From: Cercospora beticola
Taxonomy: Eukaryota > Ascomycota > Dothideomycetes > Mycosphaerellales > Mycosphaerellaceae
Direction: 5' to 3'
Assembly: GCF_033473495.1 (NCBI RefSeq)
Contig: NC_088943.1
Coordinates: 1,282,001 to 1,346,000 of the forward strand
DNA: 64,000 bases
Numbering within the stretch: the first letter of the stretch is position 1; each line of letters starts with the position of its first letter. The position numbers and the translations under genes were made by a program. Shown piece by piece: positions 31,053-41,094 of the stretch. The notes under the pieces are model-generated. The model saw only the letters and a list, made by a program, of their open reading frames with translations. It made no database searches and was not told where the DNA came from.

Positions 31053-31820
31053 TTAAAAGGTAGCAGGGGCAGCAGTGCTGGTGACGTTGGCGCAGTTCTG
31101 TGGCAGGATGATCTGCTGGCCAACAGGGATAGCAGTGGCGTTGACAGTTGGGTTGAGAGCCTTGATCTGACCAATGGTAGTCTTGTAGGTGGCGGCCAAG
31201 TCGACGAAGAGATCACCAGAGACGATGGTGTAGGTACCGACAGTGGCGCACTGGCTGTTGGGGCAGACTGGGACGTTGATGACCTGGCCGACGGAGATGG
31301 CGTCTGGGTTGGCGATCTGAGTGTTGGCACCAATGAGAGAGTCGAGGGTGATGTTGAAGTCCTTGGCGATTGCGGTGAGGGTGTCGCCGCTGACAATGGT
31401 GTAGGTGCTTGGAAGACCAGCAACGCAAGTCTCGGTGGCTGGAATGTCTGGGGTGGCGATGCAAGTGGTGTTGTCGATAGGAAGGGTGCAGCCTTGTGGG
31501 ATGGTCAAGACCTGGCCAGGAGTGATGAGGTTGACATTGGCGACGTTGCTAGCAGAAGCAATGTCGCAGATACCGGCGCCGGTGGCGGTGGAGATGGTGG
31601 TCAGAGTGTCGCCAGCGACCACAGTGTAGGTGGTGGAGCTGGTGGCACCGCAAGGCAGAGTGCCGTTCGATCCTTGGCCTGATGTCTGATTAGTACCGTG
31701 GTGGGAAGAGCTGCCGTAGGTCGGCGCCTTTGGTTCATCGCAGTCTTCCTCACGTCGAATCACGGCTCCGTTAGCGACGGCGCTGACGAGCGCGGTGGCT
31801 GCGAAAATGTAGGACTTCAT
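31053..31820 (-). CDS. Secreted protein with three LysM domains, Ecp6-like effector
   Basis: Secreted chitin-binding protein. Single exon, 255 residues. A signal peptide covers about residues 1-19 (MKSYIFAATALVSAVANGA), followed by IRR, a possible dibasic processing site. LysM1 is about 64-108, LysM2 139-184 and LysM3 196-240, each with the YT(V/I)VxGD start and a (V/I)GQ or PGQ turn. Nine cysteines and several N-glycosylation sequons fit an apoplastic protein. In Cladosporium fulvum Ecp6 and Zymoseptoria Mg3LysM, three-LysM proteins sequester chitin fragments and limit plant recognition; that role here is inferred from domain layout. The third domain starts YTIVSGDLF rather than GDTL, a departure from consensus. 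The gene lies alone between long gene-poor gaps. Confidence 0.92.
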   Translation of the reverse strand: MKSYIFAATALVSAVANGAVIRREEDCDEPKAPTYGSSSHHGTNQTSGQGSNGTLPCGATSSTTYTVVAGDTLTTISTATGAGICDIASASNVANVNLITPGQVLTIPQGCTLPIDNTTCIATPDIPATETCVAGLPSTYTIVSGDTLTAIAKDFNITLDSLIGANTQIANPDAISVGQVINVPVCPNSQCATVGTYTIVSGDLFVDLAATYKTTIGQIKALNPTVNATAIPVGQQIILPQNCANVTSTAAPATF

Positions 31821-34242
31821 TTTGTCTGAGATGGATTTCGTGCGAAACGGTGGTGTTGTTGAGCTGTTGCTGCGTGGATGCGTTCAAATGAGTGTGGTTG
31901 TAGCGAGTGACTAGCAAAGGAGTGACTAGAGAGTGCTCAGCGGTTGGTTCTGTCGTTCTATGTTGAAGTGTGCGGCGTACCTGGTTTTATTCTTCTACCC
32001 AACGGCTCAAGCGCTCATCTGGCTCCTCTTCACGTTGAAATCGTGCCGATTCTACCTCGAGGTTAGCTCGTCCCAGAGTTGCGTAGCCTGGGTCTAGTGT
32101 GACTGCGTACCTTCCGGTCTCGGGTCAATGTCGCTATCGTTGCTTAGCTGCTTAGCTGTTGAGATGTTTTTGCTTTGCGACGCTGTCGTCAACGTTCACG
32201 ATGGCGTAAGGTGGTGTTGATCCTGGCGGTAACGACTGAAGCTGTGGTAGACTGAACGTACTTTCTAGACACACACTTTGCCGGCGTTGCGTGACGAGTT
32301 TTGGTAAATTCAGAGGGAGAGAAAAGCAGACTGCGGACAAGGTATGTTGCTCCTCTCGGCACTCCATGGGTGACAGATCAAGGGATGCTGGCTGGAGACT
32401 GGGGTATGGGCGAGATCCTTGTAGTTCTGCGAACTTCAGCGTTTGGTCATCAGCACCATACTGCTTATTGTGCCCAGTCCATCGTTTCGCGACCTGTCGG
32501 TCCATGAGAGCCACTGTCCACATTGCGATCTCTCAAGAGCGGATTCCAGCGGCCGACCGCTCATTCATGCTCACGAGGCAATTCAGGAGATACCGATCCA
32601 TGAGAGAGCCACGTGCGGCTCCTGCATACAATAGCTTGGCAGTATCCTAGGGGCGCAACACCAGGCTCATCCTAGCTCGCCAAAGATTAATCCTCGGACC
32701 TGGACGGACACACGTTTCTCTCCTGGCAAGCCATCTTCGAAGCTCGTGTAGAAATGCCGCCCCAGATATTTATGGCTCCTTTTAATGAGCTTCCTGGGGT
32801 CGCTCAAGAAAAGTAGGCTTGCCCTTACGAGTCGGCTAGGGCTCAGGCTACCAGGTACACTTTTGCGGTCTGCCCTATCTTGGAAATAGTCTCCAATCGA
32901 TCGCACATGCCATTTGCTCCATTGAGGCTCTGCGGCGATGTATTACAAGCTTTGCCTCTCTTGAGGTGGACACCGAGGCAGTATACAAATCGGATACCAA
33001 GTTATAGTGGACTCAAGAGCTGTTGACTACATCCTCTGCTTGTCAGTATCCGAGAGCATGCGGTTGCAATAACCCGGACTACCATGATATGCGACGGTTC
33101 CAAGCAATGGAAGAACCATGTTCGTAAAGCAACGGCAATTTGCGTTGTGCGCGCAGGAGTTGAATCCGAACCGCGCACGATGCTCACTCCGAATCACATC
33201 AAGTCACAGAAACAAGTACAAGATCATACGTGCTGTGATGGTCCTGAATTGTCCGGGATCTTGATCTAGACGCCTTCAGGTGAGGTCTTTGAGCTCGTGT
33301 CACGGATCATCAGTACTGAGCATACTGTATTGCGCATCTCGGTGCGGCGTTCTCGGAATGCAATACGCCAGTCTGTCGCCAGCCCATCAACCAGGAAGAG
33401 GTCCTTCCAATGTCGTTGCCACAATTGGGCTCGAGCCGCCTTCCAGGTCACTTAGCGGGCATGAGCAATCATGTGAGAAGCGCCATGATGGGAGTGTGTA
33501 ACCGCCGCCGCCGCGCCAACAACGGTGACGGACTGGCCACCTCAGCTGAAGTTGAGATTGTTGTCTGTCGTCGTCGTACGCGTCACGGATCGTATTCTGT
33601 CTCAGAGCGAGAATTACAGGTGTGTTGCTCCTGATGGGCATTGCCGCATATGAGAGTAGACCTCATCATCGCTCCAGTGCTGGATCTGCGCGGGCATGTT
33701 GGCGACGAAACCACGCGGTATCCGCGGAACGATCGCATGGCTGGTGGCGTTGAATGAAGACGACACGCACTGAGCGCTTCAGTCTCTCCCATCGTTGAAC
33801 CCAGTACGCGGAATCGCTTCAGATGTGCACGGAAGCCTGCAATTCCAGACCTCATCCCATGCCTATTCGGTTGCCAGAAGTGCACAACAGAAGCTCGCCG
33901 AGTACTGGAACAGTTCTCGCCATTGTCACAAAGGGGTTCCCAGACGCCAGTAAATGATAAAGGGGAAGACGCTGCGTTCGACCATGTTCTAGTGCTTATG
34001 GTCCTGTAGCAGTGTAGCAGGCGAGACTGCACCCTTGTCTCGGGTATCGGTGGAACGGACAGCTTCTAGCCTGGCCTGACCCACCTGCATCTTGGCCGCC
34101 GGTAGGCGGACACAGCAGTATGAACAAACCGAATGTGAGGAATACCAGAAATGACAAGAGCTGTGAAGGCGTTGCGCTGGTTCAACGAACATCGATATAC
34201 ACTCGACGAACGGAATACGAGGTGAGCAGCGTGCGAACCAGG
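31821..34242. other. Longest gene-poor gap in the window
   Basis: 2.4 kb without a gene I can support. It holds the LysM promoter on the left (an AATAAAA TATA-like stretch lies about 170 bp before the LysM start). The remainder has many short overlapping frames, a 7-bp GC-rich hairpin around 33146-33180 and no transposon or tRNA that I can recognise. Confidence 0.5.
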
Positions 34243-35199
34243 TCAGATTCTAGGTCCAGTACCAGAATCGAGACGGCTCACGAAGCCTACGACTCTGGTG
34301 ATCAAGTCTTGCACGACTTCCTCAGGATCGCCATTATAGTTGTGGCTCGCGCCTTTCACCACGCCAGTACTTTGGTCGACCGCTCCTCCTCCAACCCGCA
34401 CAATGTCTGCCCACTTTTGCACCAACTTCTGCTTGTCCACCGTCTTCGGGACGCTCTCATCATTCCCGCTGTATACGATCAGCAGTGGCGTGTGCGGAGA
34501 CAACTGGCCGAATGTTCCCTTCAGTCGCTCGTCGGAGAGGTCGGATGAGAAGTAGTCGTCGGCTCCATCATGGTTTGGCCCCGGGGAAGAAACGTCGACC
34601 CATCTCCGCGCGGTGATGCCCAGCCTGCCATACACATTCTTGCTGAGGCGATAGGGCATCACATCTTTCTCACGGCCTTCCCGGCACATTTGTAACGCAA
34701 GCTGGTCGGCTTCGTGCTTGAATGTCTGCGGAAGCTGATCCTCGAGGGCCTCGCGATCTGAGACGGGAGCCTGCAAGATCACGCCGTTCACTTGCGGTCG
34801 CTTCTCTGCACCTTTGCCCACGACATACTCCATGCAGTCCTGGCAACCGGTGCTGTGACCCATGATGATCACCTTGCCATTCGGACGCTGCTGCTTCACG
34901 TACGTGACGATCTTGGCAACGTCGTCCGCATCACGAGCGATACTGCTCGTTCCCCAAGAGTGGCCGGAGGAGGAGAGGGTAGCGGTGAGGAGGCTCCAAT
35001 TGGGACCAAGCGCCTGAGCGAGGAGGAATGGATAGGCTACGGAGCCGGCAGTGTCGAACATGCCGCCAATCCATAATAGTGTGTTGATGTTCTGCGCCGA
35101 CGATGCGAGAGCTTTCGAAGGCTCGAAGGCGGAGACGTTGGGCGGCACATAGTGCAGTCTCCCAGGAGTGCAGCTGGCCGGGGGCGATGTTGCTGCCAT
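34243..35199 (-). CDS. DUF1749 alpha/beta hydrolase, SidJ-like esterase
   Basis: 318 residues from the ATG at 35199 (MAATSPPAS). The open frame continues upstream to 35532, but that part looks non-homologous. The block LLWIGGMFDTAGSVAYPFLLAQAL and the nucleophile elbow IIMGHSTGCQDCMEYV (GxSxG), followed by GVILQAPVSDREAL, TPLLIVYSGNDESVP and a late His (KGASHNYNGDPEEVV), form the DUF1749 pattern. In Aspergillus fumigatus the member SidJ hydrolyses the intracellular siderophore fusarinine C/TAFC breakdown products. The same activity here is plausible but not proven, since other DUF1749 members are uncharacterised. No siderophore synthesis genes are nearby. Confidence 0.85.
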   Translation of the reverse strand: MAATSPPASCTPGRLHYVPPNVSAFEPSKALASSAQNINTLLWIGGMFDTAGSVAYPFLLAQALGPNWSLLTATLSSSGHSWGTSSIARDADDVAKIVTYVKQQRPNGKVIIMGHSTGCQDCMEYVVGKGAEKRPQVNGVILQAPVSDREALEDQLPQTFKHEADQLALQMCREGREKDVMPYRLSKNVYGRLGITARRWVDVSSPGPNHDGADDYFSSDLSDERLKGTFGQLSPHTPLLIVYSGNDESVPKTVDKQKLVQKWADIVRVGGGAVDQSTGVVKGASHNYNGDPEEVVQDLITRVVGFVSRLDSGTGPRI

Positions 35200-35802
35200 G
35201 GCGGTGCGGTGGGAGGAGACTTTGGTGATGGCGGAGCGGAATGGAGGGGTGAGTTTGGTGATGTCATGGCGCTGTCCCACCACTTCTGGGCCGAACTCCA
35301 CTCCGCTCCGCTGTTCATTCCCCATCGCACCTCCTCCGCGGCGCTCGGGACGACAATACCCCTCCAGCATGTTCCACGAGCGATGCTGGAAGACCACGGA
35401 TAATACGACAGGCATGAAATCAGGCACAAGGATTGGAGGAAACACTTCGAGTGGCATTGGAATACTGTACTTGCTCGACTCTCGTTCGACTTCACTTCCC
35501 TCCTCGGCCACGTCCACGATATCGATCTCCAAACGCCATCCGCATTCGTACTTTTGTGTAACCAGGATGTGAGCCTGCCCTTAGCTTCCGCTCTCTGAGT
35601 GCGAATAGGGACTGCTTCCACGTGCAGATCGGGCGCCTCCTCATGCAAATCAGCCACAAGTTCGACCACCGCGTCGCGTCGCGCAAACGCTCGTCAGCCG
35701 TGTCAAGACGCGATCTTCTGTCGCGACGCGCCTGCAATCCAAAAACCGGCTCGTCCTCACTTCGCTCGCTCCAGAAGGACATCGATTGTTCGAGAGCGCG
35801 TC
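35200..35802. other. Intergenic: esterase promoter and 3' flank of next gene
   Basis: Long frames on both strands occur here because of composition and overlap with neighbouring genes. No domain is recognised. Confidence 0.45.
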
Positions 35803-36477
35803 TCAACTGCCGCCCGTGAAGTTGCCGCCGAAGCTCCCCTTCCACAGGATGCCGTTGCGACCAGGCTGTGCAGCCTCGGGTTGCTGGGGAATGTCGAGAC
35901 CATCTCCTCCACAAGCGTCGCGATGAGCATACTCTCTCGACGAATTTGGCTGGTAGGACTGCTGGACGGTGTCCTTCTTGGGCGTGAGCTCCGTCTCGAA
36001 CCCATCATCTTCGGACTCGAAGCTGTACACAGCGTTGCGCTGCTCTGCTGCCATCGACCACGAGTGCTGCATGCCGGTGCCTATTCTGGCGCTGGTTGCA
36101 GATGGACCCGGCTTCGCCCCTCGAGCTGCATTCACGGGATGCAAATAATCGTGCTTTATAGGATCCTGCGCGGTGGTCAGTGGACATTGAGCATCTGGCT
36201 GCATATTCGGACCCACGTAGTACTGTGGCATCGACTGCTTCGATTGGCGAGGCGGTACTGCAGTACGTGCCGGCTCCTCCCACTTCTGCACGGCCGTGAC
36301 ACGAGAGAACGGGTTTCTGCTGATGACTCTCGCAGCATTCTGTGCGTTCGGCTGCTCCAGTGGGCGGAAGGCGTACATTTCGTCGTCTGCATCTTCGAAC
36401 GAGCGGGCGGCTTCGAACTCGCGTCGCCAGCGAGCGACTTCTTCCTCGGTAGGCTCCTTGTCGAATGGCCAAGGCAT
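35803..36477 (-). CDS. Small uncharacterised protein
   Basis: 224 residues from the ATG at 36477 (MPWPFDKEPTEEEVARWRREFEAARSF). The N-terminal 30 residues form a likely amphipathic, charged helix, and the segment EMYAFRPLEQ follows. The rest is Pro/Gln/Ser-rich and apparently disordered, ending in GILWKGSFGGNFTGGS. No signal peptide, transmembrane segment or known domain. The non-random start and full open frame favour a real gene over the antisense frame of 353 codons on the plus strand, which is a shadow with Arg/Cys/Ser-rich content. Function unknown. Confidence 0.6.
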   Translation of the reverse strand: MPWPFDKEPTEEEVARWRREFEAARSFEDADDEMYAFRPLEQPNAQNAARVISRNPFSRVTAVQKWEEPARTAVPPRQSKQSMPQYYVGPNMQPDAQCPLTTAQDPIKHDYLHPVNAARGAKPGPSATSARIGTGMQHSWSMAAEQRNAVYSFESEDDGFETELTPKKDTVQQSYQPNSSREYAHRDACGGDGLDIPQQPEAAQPGRNGILWKGSFGGNFTGGS

Positions 36478-37163
36478 GGTATGATGTGGCTCTCTTGCCA
36501 CAGTGTGTCAAGCGACGAAGGTAATGTGTGTCGAGAGCTGTTCAAAGAAGTGTCAAATGAACGTAGGTCACGAGCACCGGTCACTGATGTTCACTCGCCC
36601 GTGGAGCCCTCACTTCACTTGCTCACTTTGCTGACCTACAGATTTTGCGAGAAGCCGTGATCACATGGCAAAAACATCGCCGGATTCCAGCCGTATACCA
36701 GACGGTCTCTGTGGCACAGCGCCAACGAATCGAGAGAACTCCATTCGGATCCTCACAAAACGCGGCACCGCCTTTTCGCCACTTTCAGGAGCAGAAGGAC
36801 AGCTACCATCTTCAAGTGAAGGATAGCGCCCCGCCACTGCTTCCACTCAGGTGCCGGAGTTCCAGACATGTGTTCACGGCTCATCCTCAACCGTCACCAA
36901 ACTCGTGCGCCACGAAGCCAATGAGAAAGGCCCGGTCCATACGCAGGCACCTGCTGCGAACGACATTAGGCACCACATTGTTTGACCGAGACACAGAACA
37001 GAACATGCATTGACTTGATCGTGAACATCGTTACAGCTATTGCGATCATCGCTACTGTCCATGAGCTAACTGGTTCTAACAAGTTGCCCTCGTCTCTTCG
37101 CATTTAGGCAACGTGATCTTTTGCACGTTTGCGAACTGTCATCCGTCTTTCGCGGTGCTTTAT
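36478..37163. other. Intergenic between two minus-strand genes
   Basis: No coding signal or structured element recognised; it includes the promoter of the small unknown gene. Confidence 0.5.
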
Positions 37164-38190
37164 CTACTCTCCCTTCTCAAGATCTGCCTTTCTCTTCTTC
37201 TTCGCGAGCTCTGTGCCGCTTGGAACGATGTGGCTGAGGTCGCCCACTGGCAAGTTGAACGGGAAATCGACGGTGGTGAGCATCAGAGCGAGCAAAAGGT
37301 ACCAGCCAATGATCATGACCACGAATCCGCACGAAGCGCCGGCAATCTGAAGCTGGTGGCTACGCAAGAAAGTCAGCGTCGACATCGATAACTTAGGTCG
37401 GCGCATTTCACATACCCGATCATCTGCTTGCCCGCCTCTGTGACAGTCCAGTAGCTCGCGGAGATCAGGATAAATGTCAGGAAGAGGAAGAAGAACGCCG
37501 CGCAGAACAGGATGTTGACACGCAGTGCACAGATCGTGCAGTAAATCGTGAAGATGGCCATCATCAAATTCCAGAATGCTGTAACAATCGTCAACTTCTA
37601 TCGTCGGATCGCGGAAGTCTCTTGCGCTTACCCAAACCAGAGAGGAATGGCGGCGCTTCAGCACCACTTGCAGGGTTGGTTGGATCTGGCGCATACGCGA
37701 GAAAAGCAGCGAAAGATGGAGTGAGCGTTGCCTACAGACTTGTCAGCGAGAAGGTGAGGAACAAGATTCTGCGATCGATACATACTCCAAACGACAAGAA
37801 GTAGCCGCCAAACACGCCGAAAAAAGTAGCTGGAAAGGTGTTTCCGAGGATGAGTTCGAAGATGCAGGCGATGATGGCCAGCAGGCCTCCGCTGAAGTAA
37901 TAGGTACCGACAGTCGCAGCGCCATTGCCCGTGTAGCCTCTCCAGCCCAGGAGGGAGAAGATGATGGGACAGTATGCAACAAGGAAACCACCGAGACCCA
38001 AAGGCGTTGGATTGCCTATGATCTGGCGCAGGTCACCAGAAACCTTGTTCTGTGGTGCCAGATACATGCGCTCAAACATCTCCGGAGTAATGGTGATGGA
38101 GCCTTCCGTCCTCGCCTGTTGGAGAGTGGGCAATCCAGCGGCATGGTCGTGGCTGTCCGCGAAATCTTCTCTATCCTTGGAGACTGACAT
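37164..38190 (-). CDS. GPR1/FUN34/YaaH-family acetate-type transporter
   Basis: Plasma-membrane transporter or channel of the Ato/Ady2 family, linked to acetate, ammonium or other small-molecule export and uptake. Four exons: 37786-38190, 37632-37731, 37416-37578 and 37164-37359, with introns of 54, 53 and 56 bp, all closing in frame to 287 residues. The hallmark NPTPLGLGGF begins the first membrane segment. About six hydrophobic segments follow (LVAYCPIIFSLLGW, YYFSGGLLAIIACIFELILG, FFGVFGGYFLSFG, AFWNLMMAIFTIY, ILFCAAFFFLFLTFILI, GASCGFVVMIIGWYLLLALML). The hydrophilic N-terminus of about 70 residues includes ITITPEMFERMYLAPQ, also typical. The tail is basic (KKKRKADLEKGE). Confidence 0.94.
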
Positions 38191-39237
38191 GTTGGGCAAA
38201 TTGGCGACTGGATTACTGACAGGACGAAATAGCTGGCTCACGACAAGATCAAACTTGAGTCGAAGCGATGGAAGCGGGCATTCCGCTCTTTTTATCTGGC
38301 CATTGACACGTTTACCGAGCTTCGACTGACGCACATCTCCTCCACAAAGGTCGCGCTTCAAAGATTGAGACTATGAATCTGGTTAGCTATTCCCCAATAT
38401 TGCCAGGCCGGCAAACTCGACTTGAGGAAGTATGCATGTCGATCACTAGGGCGATCGCATTCGCACAGGATGCAGCTCGAATAGCGGATTCTAGGACAAC
38501 GTGCAGCGAGATCACGACCAGTATGCTCCTCGCATACGTGAGACGGGCCTGGTGTTCACGATCGATTGTATGCGCCTATCGCGCTGCCAGCGCGCACCTC
38601 AGCCAATACGACATCCCACTCTGTGTTATGGACACAGGCAAGAGGCAGGAGTCGACGTTGCAAAAGAAGCCAAAGAAGCTTTCCCCGCAATCCGCCTTCC
38701 TCCTTACGGGACGCCGCAAACATGGCTTGGCAGCCTTTGCCGCGGTTATGGCTTCTGCGAGGCGTTTTCAAGCATCCTCGTGCACGCCGCTGGTGTCATG
38801 GGGCGCATTCGATCGCAGTGACTTGATCATGTCTTTGGAGAGCTCCATCCTCTATGAACAAGTGTCTCTGCTGACTGCAGCAGATCATTATTGCGAGACT
38901 TCCGAGAAATTCGCAGCCGAAGACGTGCCTCCGATCACTACCCCATTGGCTTGATGCCGGATCGACACCAATGTCCTCATTAGTGTGACGACAGGCGGTC
39001 CGTGGTTATGCTGGATTTATGCATTTCGGCAGTGGAGCACAGCTGCAGGCGATGTCGCGTGACTGTTCACAGTGTGATGAAAGGCAATGCTGTGCATGTG
39101 GCCAGCTATGTATGCACAACGACCGCAGTGGTCGAATCATCTCAAGTTGATGATTGATCATCACGCACAACTGCCACGTCCCTGGCACGACAGAGTTCTA
39201 GTTCGCAATCTAGCAATTCCTCAATAGCATGGGCACA
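38191..39237. other. Intergenic, no supported gene
   Basis: Holds the transporter promoter. A plus-strand frame of 193 codons (38373-38954) overlaps others in all phases, lacks domains and has irregular composition. I do not call it a gene. Confidence 0.45.
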
Positions 39238-39698
39238 TCAGCCCGACCGCTGACAAGTATAGTGCCCCTTCGTAGCATCAAACGTAAGAGAAGCCTTCCC
39301 AGCAGGATAGTCTCCACCTTTCTCGATCGTATAATCATGCGGGCTGGTCTGTCCTCTCGCACAAAGGCAGACAGCTGTTCCTCCGATGTTATTGCCTTTC
39401 TCGTCCACTCCAGGTGAGTCCTCTGTAGTTGATGCGCCGCCGATACCTTTACATGCTTGCTGGATCCAGTCTTTGACTTTTTGGTAATCACAGATTTCGC
39501 TGCAGGTGTAATCGAAGTCTGGGAGCTCTTTTGTTAGTTTTGCAAGGTTTCCGTCGGCGAATGGCTGCCTTACACCCTGGTTTATTGTCGCCCCGAGCGT
39601 AAGATAGAGGTAGGGAGGCCACAAGGGCTGCAGCTAGGAGTAATCCTGACTATCATCAGTAAGGAGAGCACGATACGGCACCTACAATGCTTACTCAT
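39238..39698 (-). CDS. Small secreted cysteine-containing protein, candidate effector
   Basis: Gene assembled from splice signals. Exon 1 contributes only ATG+A (39695-39698), exon 2 is 39574-39645 and exon 3 is 39238-39518. Intron 1 (39646-39694) is GTAAGC...CTGATGATAGTCAG, and intron 2 (39519-39573) is GTAAGG...AACTAAC...CTCCCAG. Together they give 118 residues in one frame. The first 18 residues form a textbook signal peptide (MRLLLAAALVASLPLSYA), which appears only after splicing. The mature part of about 100 residues has six cysteines (CSEIC, one in QQACKG, CLC, one in HYTCQ) and no domain I recognise. A TATATAT lies 100 bp upstream. Size, secretion and cysteines fit a fungal effector candidate; function is unknown. 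Confidence 0.72.
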
Positions 39699-41094
39699 TC
39701 TGTCTCTTATGCTGGTACTATTGTAGAAGACTTGTTCAATCGACCACAGCAGATGGTAGCACGAGCGACCCGTCACTTATGCTACACTGGACTCTCTATA
39801 TATTTGAGCGGTTCATTGGCAACATGAAGGAAAATTCACTCGCCGCAATGGCCTTACTGCAAGCAGGACATTAATGCGATAAGAGCTCCGGCTTAAGGAC
39901 AACATTAGTGCGTCTCGAGCATCCCGATGATTGCCCGCATCCGCGCGTGTTGGGGGGCAACGAAAGAGCGCGGCAATATATGGTAGCCTCGCCAAGATTT
40001 CGGCAATGGTTGTTAGCTATATGTCTATGGTATTGAGCGTTTGATGAATACGAAAGCACGAATGAGCCCTAAAAGGCTAACAGCTATGTTGGTTCACCAT
40101 TTTCAGGCTATAGTCTTGTTGCGCAATTGAACCATGGGCCTAGCTCCTGTTCTTCTTTAACGAGCAACATATGCAGCAGAAGGACAATCCCACATTGTCG
40201 CACCTTAACGATCGCCAGACCAGAGGTACATTACCGTACATCTGATATGTTGATTAGCTGGGATCAGTGCTGGAGTCTACTCGTCCAAATTGAAACATGG
40301 TGGGAAAACATGCAGCTCTCGCCATTAATTTTTTCTTAGTCGATGCTTGAGCCTCGGAGAAAGATAGGCGGAAGTCGAAGGTGCTCGTACCGGCATTGAG
40401 TCGTCCTCGTCCCAAATGACTGGTTACACAACGCGATCGGGCGACCGTCTTGCTTCGGCGCAGAGCACCAGTCGGTGGCAGCTTGGAATAGTCTAGCATC
40501 CTCTCGACATTGGCCCATAAGTGGTTACTCCAACGACGAATCCTTACACTTGCTGGCTTTCTTGTCTCTGCAAGCGAAGTAGCATAATCCACGGGACATA
40601 AAAGCCACTTAGAGCATTTACATCTTGCATCGAATGCAACCCCCCGTCTATACCTGCCTTTCGTTGTCTCCAGATCGGCATCTTGATTGAACTCAGGCAG
40701 CGTCCTGGCCGTGTTGTAGTGCTGCGAGACAGCACAAAGAGCCATGACCAAATGGCTTCATTTGTACTTCTGTGCGACTTATCCTGACGTCTAGCGTCCA
40801 TTCAGCTCCAAATATTGGAGTTGTCGTGAAGCCCCAACGTGGGGTCCAAAGTGCAGTCTGGACAGTTTCCCAATGCTCAATGATGTCACCCACATCTTCA
40901 TGCGTAACACAACATTTGGAGCTCCCCTCCTCGTGGTTGACTTGTGCACGCGGACCTGGAAGTTTTCTACTATTCTCTTGAGCAAAGATCTCCTGCAGAC
41001 ACAAATCATCAAGGTGCAATTTGCCAACCAACACTTACCTCTTCGAGTAAACCCATCGAAAACAGCAACCAATCAGCCCTCAGCAGCAGCCAAT
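39699..41094. other. Divergent gene-poor gap
   Basis: 1.4 kb between the small secreted protein gene and the alcohol dehydrogenase. A minus-strand frame of 165 codons (40254-40751) has no domain and is not called. AT content is higher than in the core regions. Confidence 0.45.
39797..39803 (-). promoter_or_regulatory. TATA-like element of the small secreted protein gene
   Basis: TATATAT (also ATATATA on the minus strand), about 100 bp before the start codon at 39698, the usual distance for a fungal TATA element. Confidence 0.45.

Noticed and set aside
33140..33185. tRNA T-loop-like sequence with GC-rich arms
   Set aside because: The arms GTGCGCG/CGCGCAC form a simple hairpin; no A box, anticodon arm or acceptor stem.
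35599..36660. 353-codon plus-strand frame
   Set aside because: Antisense shadow of the small minus-strand gene at 35803-36477; irregular Cys/Arg/Ser composition and no domain.
38373..38954. 193-codon plus-strand frame
   Set aside because: Overlaps several other frames in all phases, no domain, no signal peptide and no codon bias that I can see; not enough to call a gene.
40254..40751. 165-codon minus-strand frame
   Set aside because: No recognisable domain or start context; probably chance in a gene-poor gap.
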